Positions 34,644-43,535 of a stretch of 64,000 bases of DNA are shown piece by piece. Each line of letters starts with the position of its first letter. The first letter of the stretch is position 1. The notes beneath the pieces are model-generated. The model saw nothing but the letters and a program-made list of their open reading frames with translations, made no database searches and was not told the DNA's origin. The stretch is from Melittangium boletus DSM 14713 (lineage in GTDB: Bacteria > Myxococcota > Myxococcia > Myxococcales > Myxococcaceae): positions 9,553,765-9,617,764 of the forward strand of contig NZ_CP022163.1 of assembly GCF_002305855.1 (NCBI RefSeq), read 5' to 3'. The position numbers were made by a program, and so were the translations under genes.

Positions 34644-35428
34644 TGCGGCTCCCCTTCCCAGTGCACGTTCTTCGCCTCCTTGCCTTCCTTCTGGAGGACC
34701 TGGTGCACGATGTAGTTGGCCACGTCGGAGGGCTTGGTGCCCGGGCCGAAGCCCGCGTCGAAGCCCAGGTCCAACGCGAGCTTGTGGTCCACGCGCGGCC
34801 CGCCGAGCAACAGCAGCGTCTTGCCGTGCACGCCCGCCGCCTTGGCCGCCTCGATGAACTGGCGCGAGTTGTCCTTGTGCACGTCGCGCTGGGTCACCAC
34901 CTGCGACACGAGGATGGCGTCGGCGTCGCGCGCCATGGCCTTCCTGAGCAGTTCCTCGTTGGGCACCTGGCTGCCGAGGTTGAAGGCCTCGAACCCGGGG
35001 TAGCGCTCCAGGCCGTAGTCGCCCGCGTACCCCTTCATGTTGAGGATGGCGTCGATGCCCACCGTGTGCGTGTCGGTGCCCGTGCACGCGCCGAACACCA
35101 CGATGCGCCGGCCCACCTTGTCCTTGATGAGGACGTTGAGATCGTCGAAGCCGAGCTTCTTGACCACGACCTCGGGCACGTCGATTTCCGCGTAGTCCAG
35201 GACGACGGGCGAGTGCGCGTAGACGATGAAGAAGGTGTACGCATCGGCGGCGCGCTCGGCGGCGGCCACCTTCACGTCGGTGAACCCCAGCTTGCGCGTG
35301 TAGACGGCGGCCGCTTCCTTGGCCTTTTCCGACAGGGGCACGGGCAGCGTGAACGACAACTGCACCACGCCGTCATCCCGCCGGTCGCCATAGGGGCGAA
35401 TGAGCTGCTTGGTGGGCTTGACCGCCAT
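34640..35428 (-). CDS. kamE: Lysine 5,6-aminomutase beta subunit (B12- and PLP-binding)
   Basis: 262 residues. The cobalamin motif DTHTVGIDAI (D-x-H-x-x-G) is in the Rossmann-like domain, with downstream GSQVPNEELL and LLGGPRVDHKLA for the lower-axial base tail. The N-terminal about 100 residues contribute the PLP lysine region. It works with KamD to move the terminal amino group of beta-lysine or D-lysine, giving 3,5- or 2,5-diaminohexanoate. It starts five bases after the unknown gene and overlaps kal. Confidence 0.94.
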   Translation of the reverse strand: MAVKPTKQLIRPYGDRRDDGVVQLSFTLPVPLSEKAKEAAAVYTRKLGFTDVKVAAAERAADAYTFFIVYAHSPVVLDYAEIDVPEVVVKKLGFDDLNVLIKDKVGRRIVVFGACTGTDTHTVGIDAILNMKGYAGDYGLERYPGFEAFNLGSQVPNEELLRKAMARDADAILVSQVVTQRDVHKDNSRQFIEAAKAAGVHGKTLLLLGGPRVDHKLALDLGFDAGFGPGTKPSDVANYIVHQVLQKEGKEAKNVHWEGEPQ

Positions 35429-35433
35429 GATGG

Positions 35434-35916
35434 CTACTTCCCCTTCCTGGGGGCCTTCGCGTAGACGACGCTACCGGCCACCTTCTCCGCGAGCGGATCG
35501 AAGCGCTCCTGCTGCTTCTGATCCATGTGGAACACGAGCGACCAGGTCGTCTTGCCGTCACAGCCCACGTACGTCACCGTGCGCACCGACTCCGCGCCAT
35601 CCGGCGTGGTGTCCGAGTCCACGCGGCGCGCCGCGGGTGCCTTGCCCAGCTTGAGCGTCTTCCAGCCCGTGTCGCCGCCCATGGCGGAGAGGATCTTCTC
35701 CAGGCACACCTGGGGCTTCATGCCCGCGGTCTGCACCGCGCCCACGTCCACCAGCACGTAGGCGTTCCCCGAGGGGTCATCGAAGCGCAGGGTGCCATCC
35801 GCCTCGGATTGCTTCCAGTCCCCGGGCAATTGGAGCGTGAGCGTCTTCACCTCGTGCTTCGCCAACTCCGCCGGCTCACCAGCCGCGAGTACCGCCACCA
35901 ACAACGAGCCAAGCAT
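35434..35916 (-). CDS. Exported protein of unknown function inserted between kamD and kamE
   Basis: 160 residues with an N-terminal hydrophobic signal (MLGSLLVAVLAAGEPA). The mature part has a mixed alpha/beta look with TLQLPGDWKQSEADGTLRFDDPSGNAY, a pattern seen in small periplasmic lipid- or ligand-binding proteins, but I cannot name a family. Its ATG shares one base with the kamD stop (TGATG), and kamE starts five bases after its stop. A secreted protein inside a cytosolic catabolic operon is odd; it may be a recruited gene. Confidence 0.75.
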   Translation of the reverse strand: MLGSLLVAVLAAGEPAELAKHEVKTLTLQLPGDWKQSEADGTLRFDDPSGNAYVLVDVGAVQTAGMKPQVCLEKILSAMGGDTGWKTLKLGKAPAARRVDSDTTPDGAESVRTVTYVGCDGKTTWSLVFHMDQKQQERFDPLAEKVAGSVVYAKAPRKGK

Positions 35917-37466
35917 CACCGTGCCTCCAGCATGTCCTGGAACGGGTTGAAGTAATCCGGGGCCTTCTCCAGCACGCCATCCAGGCCCTTGCCACCGGTC
36001 TCCGTGCGCTTCACGTCGCCGAAGTGGCCCCGGCCGATGGCCGCCACCATGCCGTCCTTCTGGCACTCCTCCAGCAACTCCATGGCCTTGGCGAACACCT
36101 CGCGCGCCCGGTTGGCGATCCGGCCGTCCTCGCGCACGGTGAATTCCTCGTCGATGCCGCGCGCCGCCCGGTGGATGTAGCTGGCGGCCTTGAGCGCCAC
36201 GTAGCGGTCCGCGAGCAGGGGCGTGTGCATGGCCTCGGTCATCATACCGAGCAACTGGATGCCCTGGCGCGTCCACACGGCCACCAGGTCCGCCATCACG
36301 TCGTACGCGTGGCTGAAGAAGATGTCCGTCTCCTTGTGCTTGGTGGGCGGCATGTACTTGAGCGGCGCGTCCGGGAAGCAGCGGCGCACGAGCATGGCCT
36401 GCGACAACTCCAAGAGCAGCGTGTCCGGGCGGTGCGGATCGATCTCGTACGAGTGGCCGATGCCCAGCTGCCAGTCCTTGAGGCCCGCGCGCTTGGCGAA
36501 GCTCTCGTTGATGAACTGGCTGGCGATCACCGTATGCGCCGCGTCGTAGGCGTCCGCCGTGGTGATGTAGTTGTCCTCGCCGGTGTTGATGATGATGCCG
36601 GCCAGGGCGCAGATGCGGCGGCTGAAGTACTGGTCGATGAACGTGCGCCGCATGTTGATGTCACGGAAGAGGATTCCGTACATCGCGTCGTTGAGCAGCA
36701 TGTCCAACCGCTCGTAGGCCGCGGCGAAGGCGATCTCCGCCATGCACAGGCCCGAGGAGTAGTTGGTGAGCTGGATGTAGCGCTTGAGCTTGCGGCTCTC
36801 GTCATCCAGGGCCTCGCGCATGATGCGGAAGTTCTCCTGGGTGGCGTACGTGCCGCCGTAGCCCTCGGTGGTGGCGCCGTGGGGCACGTAGTCGAGCAGC
36901 GACTGCGCCGTGGAGCGGATGACGGCGATGATGTCCGCGCCCGCCTGCGCCGCCGCGCGCGCTTGATCCACGTCGTCGTAGATGTTGCCCGTGGCCACGA
37001 TGACGTACTTGTGCGGCGCCTGGCCCTGCCCCAGCTCCTTGCGCAACGCGTCACGCTGGGCGATGCGCGAGGTGAGCTCGTCCATGGCGCCCCGGGCCTC
37101 GGCCCGCACCTCCTCGCGCAGGTTGTGCTCCATCTCGGGGGACAAGGGCCCCAGCTTTTCCAGGGGCATGGCCGTCAGGCGCTCCACGGCCTCCAGGGGG
37201 CTGCGCGCGCCCATGTGCAGGGCCCGGCCATACCAGTAGGCGACGCCCCGGTTGAGCACCCCGGCGTCCTTGAGGCGGTCCACCATCAGGTTGGCGAGCG
37301 GCACGCCTCCCGGGCCCGCATCCGAGACGCCGAAGAAGCGCAGCACCGTGCGCTCGATGGAGACGGTGGTGTTGCGGCGAATGAGGTCGAAGATGGGCTC
37401 GGTGATGTCTTGCGCCATCTTGCGCGCATGATCCACCCGCGCGTCTTCGATGAACGGACCCGGCAT
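35916..37466 (-). CDS. kamD: Lysine 5,6-aminomutase alpha subunit
   Basis: 516 residues, full family length. Conserved blocks are SIERTVLRFFG near the N-terminus, RGVAYWYGRAL, the substrate and cofactor region TGNIYDDVDQA, YIQLTNYSSGLCMAEIAFAAAYER and INTGEDNYITTADAYDAAHT. The TIM-barrel subunit pairs with KamE to make the active heterotetramer. It follows kdd by 12 bases. Confidence 0.95.
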   Translation of the reverse strand: MPGPFIEDARVDHARKMAQDITEPIFDLIRRNTTVSIERTVLRFFGVSDAGPGGVPLANLMVDRLKDAGVLNRGVAYWYGRALHMGARSPLEAVERLTAMPLEKLGPLSPEMEHNLREEVRAEARGAMDELTSRIAQRDALRKELGQGQAPHKYVIVATGNIYDDVDQARAAAQAGADIIAVIRSTAQSLLDYVPHGATTEGYGGTYATQENFRIMREALDDESRKLKRYIQLTNYSSGLCMAEIAFAAAYERLDMLLNDAMYGILFRDINMRRTFIDQYFSRRICALAGIIINTGEDNYITTADAYDAAHTVIASQFINESFAKRAGLKDWQLGIGHSYEIDPHRPDTLLLELSQAMLVRRCFPDAPLKYMPPTKHKETDIFFSHAYDVMADLVAVWTRQGIQLLGMMTEAMHTPLLADRYVALKAASYIHRAARGIDEEFTVREDGRIANRAREVFAKAMELLEECQKDGMVAAIGRGHFGDVKRTETGGKGLDGVLEKAPDYFNPFQDMLEAR

Positions 37467-37478
37467 GTTGGCACCTTA

Positions 37479-38510
37479 CTATACGTAACGCGTTTCGAAG
37501 AGACGGCGCAGGGCGGGCTCGGCGCGCAGGAGTTCGAGAGTGAGCTGCGCATGACCTGGCACGTAGCCATTGCCCACGAGCATGGTGACGTCCTTGCCCA
37601 CGCCCTCGGCCCCCAGCGCCGCCGCGGTGAAGCTCGTGGCCATGGAGAAGAAGATGACCGTTCCGCCATCCTTCACGCTCAGGATGGACGCCATCTCCGT
37701 GTTGCCCACCGAGGCGCAGTTGATGACCAGGTCGCACAACGCGCCCTGGGTGGCCTCGGACACGGCCTCCATCACCTCCACGGCCCGGGTGGCATCCACC
37801 TGGAGCGTGGCGTCGCACAGCTCCAGCCCCTTCAGGGTGGCGAGCGCCTGTCCGGAGATGTCCAGCGCGAGCAGGCGGCCCTGCCCCTTCAAGTCACGGC
37901 GCGCCTGGGCGAGGCACAACGCGCCGCTCTTGCCCGCGCCGAGCACGGCGACCGTCATGCCGGGGCGCACCCAGCGCGTCACCAGGGCGGGCGCGCCACA
38001 CACGTCCAGGGCCGCGAGCGCGAGCGTGTCGGGCATGTCCTCGGGCAGCTTCGCGTAGAGGCCCGTGGCGAAGAGGATGGCCTGCCCCCGGATGTCCACC
38101 CGATCGATGGAGGGGTGCACCGCCTTCACCTCGTCGATGCGCAGCGGCGTGAGGCTCAGGCTCACCAGCGTGGCGATGCGGTCTCCCGGCTGGAGCACGC
38201 CGTGCGCGGGGTGCCCGGCACCCACCTGGTTCACCCGGCCAATCAGCATGCCGCCCGAGCCCGTCACCGGGTTCTGCATCTTGCCGCGCTCGAGGACGAT
38301 CTCCCGCACCCGGGCGGCGATGCGCGTGGGATCCGCGCCCACCTCGTCCTTGATCTGCTTGAAGGACGCGGCGTCGATGTTGAGGCTCTCCACGTCGATG
38401 AGGAGCTCGGCTTCCCGGCAGGGCAGCGAGGGATCCAGCGTGCGGGCCCGTTGGGGCAGCACACCCTTTTCCCCCACGACGCGGGACAGCCCATAGTGGT
38501 CGCGGCTCAT
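37479..38510 (-). CDS. kdd: L-erythro-3,5-diaminohexanoate dehydrogenase
   Basis: 343 residues. Oxidises 3,5-diaminohexanoate to 5-amino-3-oxohexanoate for Kce. A Rossmann motif (VAVLGAGKSGALCLAQAR) and the family phrases LFATGLYAKLPEDMPDTLALAALDVCGAPA and GKMQNPVTGSGGMLIGRV are clear. ATG 38510 has an AGAGG site six bases upstream and opens the operon. An upstream reading to 38588 lacks such a site. Confidence 0.94.
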   Translation of the reverse strand: MSRDHYGLSRVVGEKGVLPQRARTLDPSLPCREAELLIDVESLNIDAASFKQIKDEVGADPTRIAARVREIVLERGKMQNPVTGSGGMLIGRVNQVGAGHPAHGVLQPGDRIATLVSLSLTPLRIDEVKAVHPSIDRVDIRGQAILFATGLYAKLPEDMPDTLALAALDVCGAPALVTRWVRPGMTVAVLGAGKSGALCLAQARRDLKGQGRLLALDISGQALATLKGLELCDATLQVDATRAVEVMEAVSEATQGALCDLVINCASVGNTEMASILSVKDGGTVIFFSMATSFTAAALGAEGVGKDVTMLVGNGYVPGHAQLTLELLRAEPALRRLFETRYV

Positions 38511-38639
38511 GGCAGGCCTCTCCGTGGCCACGAGCGGGAGCACCTCCCACCCGTGAGAATGCACGGATAAGCCTCTACCCGGGCGCACGCGGGAGCGCCA
38601 GGGGCTTCGTCAGACGCCCCGCGTCATGGCGAGGGGCCC

Positions 38640-39647
38640 TTATTCGGCCGCGAGCCGGGGCCCGATCACCGCCAGCGAGCGCTCGAAGCGGTAGTTGACG
38701 CCTGTATGGCCGTCCTCGAACTCCTCGTGCGTGAGCTCGACCCCGCCGTTCTTCAGGTCCTCGGCCACCATGCGCGCACCCCAGCGCAGGTTGAACTCGT
38801 CGCGCGAGCCGCAGTCGAGGAAGACGGTCTTCATCTTGCGGAACGCGTCCACGAACTTGGGCACGAAGCGCACCGGATCGTGCACGAGCCAGCGGTTCCA
38901 CACCTCCAGGCGCAGCTTGCCCGTCTGCGCGTCGAAGGGCAGCTCCAGGTTGAGCGGCTCGCCCTTCTTGGGCGAGTAGGCGGCCGCCATGGCCAGGATG
39001 TTGATGACGGCGAAGTCCTCGCCACGCGCCTTGGTCTCGCGCGAGCGCAGGAGGAAGTCCTTGTACCAGGCCTCCACCCCACCCGCCTTGAGCATCGCCG
39101 AGGCCGCCTTGGGCAGATCCGGCAGGTAGCAATACTCGAAGTAGGCGTCGGGGGACTGGGCGCTCAGGTGCGAGAAGATCTCGGGATGGTAGCGGCCCAT
39201 CACCAGCGCGCCGTAACCCCCGGAGCTGTGCCCCACCACCGCGCGTGAAAGCGCCTTGGGCAGCGTGCGGTACGTGCGGTCCACGAAGCCCACCACGTCC
39301 TTCGCCAGGAAGTCGCGGTAGCGGCCAATGGCGTCGCTGTTCACCCACTGGCTGCCGCCCAGGGACGTCCAGCCATCCGGAAACACGCCGATGACGGGTG
39401 GAATCGTGCCCGCCGCGACGAGCGCATCCAGACGCTCGGGGACACTCACCGAGAACGCCGAGAAGTTCGTCCACGACTTGCCGCTGCCGGAGAAGGCGTT
39501 GAGGAAATACACCACCGGGTAGCGGCCCGTGCCCCCCTGGTAGCCCGGGGGCAGGTACACCGTCAGCTCCCGCCGGGATGGATCTCCCAGCGGGTTGGAC
39601 TCCAGCGCCGGCGAGTGCATCACCTGCGTCTCGAGAACTCCCTTCAT
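38640..39647 (-). CDS. Esterase D/enterochelin-esterase-like hydrolase
   Basis: 335 residues. Catalytic Ser in VVGHSSGGYGALVM, Asp in LDCGSRDEFN and His in EDGHTGVNY. The N-terminal LTVYLPPGYQGGTGRYPVVYFLNAF is typical of the esterase family with Fes and acyl-glucose esterases. There is no signal peptide, so it is cytosolic. ATG 39647 follows GGAGGGG. It lies 26 bases after the glycosylase gene on the same strand, so it is probably co-transcribed. Confidence 0.87.
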   Translation of the reverse strand: MKGVLETQVMHSPALESNPLGDPSRRELTVYLPPGYQGGTGRYPVVYFLNAFSGSGKSWTNFSAFSVSVPERLDALVAAGTIPPVIGVFPDGWTSLGGSQWVNSDAIGRYRDFLAKDVVGFVDRTYRTLPKALSRAVVGHSSGGYGALVMGRYHPEIFSHLSAQSPDAYFEYCYLPDLPKAASAMLKAGGVEAWYKDFLLRSRETKARGEDFAVINILAMAAAYSPKKGEPLNLELPFDAQTGKLRLEVWNRWLVHDPVRFVPKFVDAFRKMKTVFLDCGSRDEFNLRWGARMVAEDLKNGGVELTHEEFEDGHTGVNYRFERSLAVIGPRLAAE

Positions 39648-39673
39648 GTCTGTCCCCTCCAGGGGGCCCACCG

Positions 39674-40561
39674 TCAGCCGCGCTGTCCGGTGGGCTTGCC
39701 GAAGAACTTCATCACCTGTTGTAGATCCTCCCACGCCTTGCGCTTCTCCGCTGGTTGGCGCAGCAAGTACGCCGGGTGGAAGGTGGGCATCAGCTGGATG
39801 CCCTCATACTCACGCCATGTGCCGCGCAGGCGCGTAATGGGCGTGCTATCGCGCAGCAGCGTCTGCGCCGCGAACTTGCCCAACGCCACGATGGCCTTGG
39901 GTTGAATCGCCTTGAGCTGCGCGCGCAGGAACGGCTCGCACGCGGAGACCTCGTCGGGCTCGGGGTTGCGGTTGCTCGGGGGGCGGCACTTCACCACGTT
40001 GCAGATGTAGATGTCGTCGCGGCGGTAGCCCATCGCCTCGATCATCTTCGTGAGCAACTGGCCCGCCGCGCCCACGAAGGGCACCCCCTGCAAGTCCTCG
40101 CTCTCGCCCGGACCCTCGCCCACGAAGACGAGCTCCGCGCGCGGATTGCCCGAACCGAAGACGATGTTCTTGCGGCCCGTGCACAGCTTGCACCGGCGGC
40201 AGTCCCCCAACTCGCGGCGGATCTCGTCCAACGTGGGCCGTTCGCCTCCCGGCAGCGGGCCCGTGGAGGGCCGCGCCTGGGCGGAGACGTTCGGGAGCAC
40301 CAGCGGCGCCGCGACGGGGGCCGGAGGTGGGACTCGCGCGGGCGCGGGCCGCTCGACGACGGGCGCCGGGGAAGCGGGGGCGGAAGGAACAGGCCGTACG
40401 GCGGCAGGGGGACGTGGAAGACGCATGGCGCGCGCTTCGGCCGCCAGACGTGCGTCCATCTGCAGGAACCGGCCCCCGTCCTCCTCCTGCCAGAGAAGGT
40501 GGCGGCGCAGATCCTCCAGCACTTCGCTCAACACCTGCGAGGTTTCGAGGGCTTCGCTCAC
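39674..40561 (-). CDS. Family 4 uracil-DNA glycosylase (Fe-S)
   Basis: 295 residues. Iron-sulfur cysteines in CRRCKLCTGRKNIVFG and later C positions (KCRPPSNRN, ACEPFL), active-site loop GEGPGESEDLQGVPFVG, and the His-Pro segment PTFHPAYLLR. It removes uracil from DNA for base-excision repair. The first about 110 residues are a Pro/Ala-rich linker after a short helix, longer than in compact homologues. It lies 92 bases after coaBC. Confidence 0.93.
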   Translation of the reverse strand: MSEALETSQVLSEVLEDLRRHLLWQEEDGGRFLQMDARLAAEARAMRLPRPPAAVRPVPSAPASPAPVVERPAPARVPPPAPVAAPLVLPNVSAQARPSTGPLPGGERPTLDEIRRELGDCRRCKLCTGRKNIVFGSGNPRAELVFVGEGPGESEDLQGVPFVGAAGQLLTKMIEAMGYRRDDIYICNVVKCRPPSNRNPEPDEVSACEPFLRAQLKAIQPKAIVALGKFAAQTLLRDSTPITRLRGTWREYEGIQLMPTFHPAYLLRQPAEKRKAWEDLQQVMKFFGKPTGQRG

Positions 40562-40653
40562 GATGGATAGGGTCTACGGGTCCGGGGAACTGGATTCAAC
40601 GGCCTGGGGGGTAGGCTGCCTGTACGCTTACCCCAGCGTCTGGCACGACGCCA

Positions 40654-41880
40654 CTATCGTTCCGCGGCGGGAAGGTACGCCAGGAAGGAGCGCAGCAGCG
40701 CGCGCGCCACCTCGAGCTTCGTTCCGGACAACGTCCGCTCCTGCCCATCCCGGGTCAGCACCGTCACCTGGTTGGTCTCCGTCCCGAAGCCCGCGCCCGG
40801 CGCCGACACGTCGTTGGCCACGATGACGTCCAGGCCCTTGCGCTCGAGCTTTCCTCGCGCGTACTCCACCACCCGCTGGGTCTCCGCCGCGAAGCCCACG
40901 AGCGCGGGCCGCCGGGCCCGTCCCGCGACCTTGCGAGAGGCCTCGGCGAGCACATCCGTCGTGCGCACCAGCGTCAGCGCCTCGGGCCCCTCGGACTTCT
41001 TCACCTTGTGCTCCGAGCGCGTCTCGGGCTTCCAGTCGCTCACCGCCGCGGACGCGATGAAGAGATCCACGTCCTCCACCCGGGCGAACACCTCGCGCGC
41101 CATGTCCTCCGCGCTCACCACGTCCACCACCTCGTAGCCCTGGCGATCCACCGGCCCCACCGGGCCGAGCACCACCGTCACACGCGCCCCCAGGGCCCGC
41201 GCCGCCTCCGCCAGCGCCAGGCCCATCTTCCCCGTCGAGGGGTTGGAGATGAAGCGCACCGGATCCAGGTACTCGCGCGTGGGCCCCGCGGTGATGAGCA
41301 CGCGCCGGCCCGCGAGCGGCCCCGGAGCGAACAGGCTCGCCGCCGCCGCCACGATGTCCCGCACCTCCGCGAGCCGCCCCGCCCCCACGTCTCCACATGC
41401 GAGCATCCCCGCGCCCGGCCCCACCCCGTGAAAGCGCGGCGTCGCGAGCAGGGCCGCGATGTTCTCCTGGGTCCGCTCGTTCTCCCACATGGCCACGTTC
41501 ATCGCGGGCGCGAATAGCACCGGGCCCCGGAAGGCCAGCAGCGAGGTCGTCACCGCGTCGCCACCCAATCCCACGCGGATGCGCGCGAGCAGATCCGCCG
41601 TCGCCGGGGCCACCACGTACAGCTCCGCCCAGCGCGCCAGGTCCAGGTGCCCGAAGTTCCCCTCCTGGGACGGATCGAAGTAGTTCGTCAGCACGGGGTG
41701 TCCGCTGAGCGCCTGGAAGGAGAGCGGCGTGACGAACTGCTGGGCGGCCTCCGTCATCGCCACGCGCACCTCGGCGCCGGCGCGCCCCAACTCGCGCACC
41801 AGTTCACATGCCTTGTATGCCGCGATGCCGCCGCCCACGCCGACGACCACCCGGCGACCCTGCAAACCCGAAGCGTCCAT
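40654..41880 (-). CDS. coaBC: Bifunctional phosphopantothenoylcysteine decarboxylase / phosphopantothenate-cysteine ligase
   Basis: 408 residues; the two-domain CoaBC that makes 4'-phosphopantetheine for coenzyme A. The N-terminal FMN flavoprotein domain has VGVGGGIAAYKACELVR, the catalytic His in NFGHLDLARWAE and PAMNVAMWEN; the C-terminal ligase domain has ITAGPTREYLDPVRFISNPSTGKMG, SAAVSDWKP and VANDVSAPGAGFG. ATG 41880 follows AAGGAA. It is an essential housekeeping gene outside the presumed cluster. Confidence 0.96.
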   Translation of the reverse strand: MDASGLQGRRVVVGVGGGIAAYKACELVRELGRAGAEVRVAMTEAAQQFVTPLSFQALSGHPVLTNYFDPSQEGNFGHLDLARWAELYVVAPATADLLARIRVGLGGDAVTTSLLAFRGPVLFAPAMNVAMWENERTQENIAALLATPRFHGVGPGAGMLACGDVGAGRLAEVRDIVAAAASLFAPGPLAGRRVLITAGPTREYLDPVRFISNPSTGKMGLALAEAARALGARVTVVLGPVGPVDRQGYEVVDVVSAEDMAREVFARVEDVDLFIASAAVSDWKPETRSEHKVKKSEGPEALTLVRTTDVLAEASRKVAGRARRPALVGFAAETQRVVEYARGKLERKGLDVIVANDVSAPGAGFGTETNQVTVLTRDGQERTLSGTKLEVARALLRSFLAYLPAAER

Positions 41881-42006
41881 GCCGGGTTCCTTATGCGCCG
41901 GGGTCCGGGCTCGCAACCTCGGCATGTCGACCCGCTCCCATCAAAACAATGATTTCTTGAATTGACGGGCGTCTTTTCCGGAACACCCGCTGTAGGGTCG
42001 AGCGCC

Positions 42007-43392
42007 ATGCGCGCCTCGTCTCTGCGTATGACCCGGGGTCTCGCCCTGGCCCTGCTCTCGCTGCATTGCGCTCACGGGGGGACGCCTCGCCTCTGGCTCC
42101 CCTCCGCCACCCAGGAATCACAGGTCCTCGGCCTCACGTCGGAGGCGCGGGACTTCTTCGTCATCGGTGCCTTCTCGGGAGCGCTGGACTGGGAGGGACA
42201 GACGCCCGTGTCCCGAGGCGCCGAGGATGTCTTCGTGGCCCGCCTCGAGCCGTCCGGCACGGTGCGCTGGCTGCGACACCTCGGCGGGGCCGGACAGGAC
42301 ACGGGCGACGCGGTGACCCTGTCGACGGAGGACTCGCTCATCGCCGTGGGCATGTTCTCGGGCCCGGCGGACTTCGGCGAGGTGTCCCTTCAGGGCCAGG
42401 GAGACAGCGACTGCTTCGTGAGCAAGCTCTCCCGCGAGGATGGACGCGTGCTCTGGGCCCGGGCATTCGGCGGACAGGGCGGCGTCATGTCCTGCCGCTC
42501 GGTGGCGAGCGATGCCTCGGGGGACCTCTTCGTCACCGGCCGCTTCACCGGCACCGTGACCCCCGGCACGCACCCGCTCCAGAGCGCGGGGATGAATGAT
42601 CTCTTCCTGCTCAAGCTCTCCGGACGCGACGGCGCGCTCCAGTGGGCACGGCACTTCGGGGGGGCCGGAGAGGACATCGGACGGGACGTGGCGGTGGCGC
42701 CCTCGGGGACGGTGCTCCTCACGGGCCTCTTCTCCCAGGGCGTGGCTCCCGAGCCGGGCGCCATCGACTTCGGCACGGGCAAGCTCATGAGCCAGGGAGA
42801 CGCGGACGCGTTCCTCGCGGCCTTCTCTCCCGACGACGGGCACGCGCTCTGGTCCCGCGCGTTCGGAGGTCCCTCTTATGATCAATCCAAGTCGGTGGTC
42901 GTCGCGGAGGATGGCGGCATCTACCTGACGGGCCTGTTCCAGCGCGAGGACGTCGCGCCCGGAGCGGAGGGGCTCTTCTTCACCGCGGGAGGCTTCGAGG
43001 GTTTCCTGGCGGGTTTCTCGCCCCTGGGCGTCGAGCGCTGGCGACACCGGTGGCCGGCGATGGTGTCCGGACATTCGCTCGCGCTCTCACCGGGGGGACA
43101 GCTCGTCCTGGCGGGGCACTTCGAGGGCTCGCTCGACTTGGGTCCGGGCGTGAAAGTGGAGAGCCTGGGACGGAGCGATGCCGTGGTGGCGGGATTCTCG
43201 ACCACGGGCCAAGCCGTGTGGGCCCGGCGCTTCGGCGGCACGGGAAACGACTACGGCTACGCGGTGGCCGCATCGGAAGAGAACGTGGGGGTGGGCGGCG
43301 TGCTCTCGCGTCCCCTCGCGGAGGGCCCCCTCGTCTCCACGAGCTTCATCGCCCGGCTGCGCGCCGCGGCGCTCGACACGCACGGAGAGTAA
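42007..43392 (+). CDS. SBBP-repeat beta-propeller protein, probable lipoprotein
   Basis: 461 residues. A signal-like N-terminus (RGLALALLSLHCAHGG; Cys near 20 gives a loose lipobox) precedes about eight repeats, each carrying a phrase such as RHFGGAGEDIG or RAFGGPSYDQSK followed by VTGLF or AVGMF strands. These SBBP (beta-propeller) repeats are common in myxobacterial surface proteins and bind unknown ligands. ATG 42007 is chosen for the signal. It is divergent from coaBC by 126 bases. The following inverted repeats may end its transcript. Confidence 0.85.
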   Translation: MRASSLRMTRGLALALLSLHCAHGGTPRLWLPSATQESQVLGLTSEARDFFVIGAFSGALDWEGQTPVSRGAEDVFVARLEPSGTVRWLRHLGGAGQDTGDAVTLSTEDSLIAVGMFSGPADFGEVSLQGQGDSDCFVSKLSREDGRVLWARAFGGQGGVMSCRSVASDASGDLFVTGRFTGTVTPGTHPLQSAGMNDLFLLKLSGRDGALQWARHFGGAGEDIGRDVAVAPSGTVLLTGLFSQGVAPEPGAIDFGTGKLMSQGDADAFLAAFSPDDGHALWSRAFGGPSYDQSKSVVVAEDGGIYLTGLFQREDVAPGAEGLFFTAGGFEGFLAGFSPLGVERWRHRWPAMVSGHSLALSPGGQLVLAGHFEGSLDLGPGVKVESLGRSDAVVAGFSTTGQAVWARRFGGTGNDYGYAVAASEENVGVGGVLSRPLAEGPLVSTSFIARLRAAALDTHGE

Positions 43393-43440
43393 CCGAGCTT
43401 TCCAGGAAGTGAAGCACGCGGCTATGGTGTCGGGGCGCGA

Positions 43441-43511
43441 CGGACCCTCGGGGTCCGAACAGGGTGTCGGGGTGGGGACGGCATCAGCGTCGGCTGTTCC
43501 AGGAACAGCCG
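43441..43511. repeat. Two close inverted repeats upstream of the 43536 gene
   Basis: CGGACCC/GGGTCCG (43441-43447 and 43451-43457) and CGGCTGTTCC/GGAACAGCCG (43491-43500 and 43502-43511, one-base centre). The second is a near-perfect 21-bp palindrome ending 24 bases before the start codon, as a dimeric repressor site would be. No T run follows, so termination is less likely. Confidence 0.65.
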
Positions 43512-43535
43512 GTTTCCGTCCGAGCCGGAGCAGTC

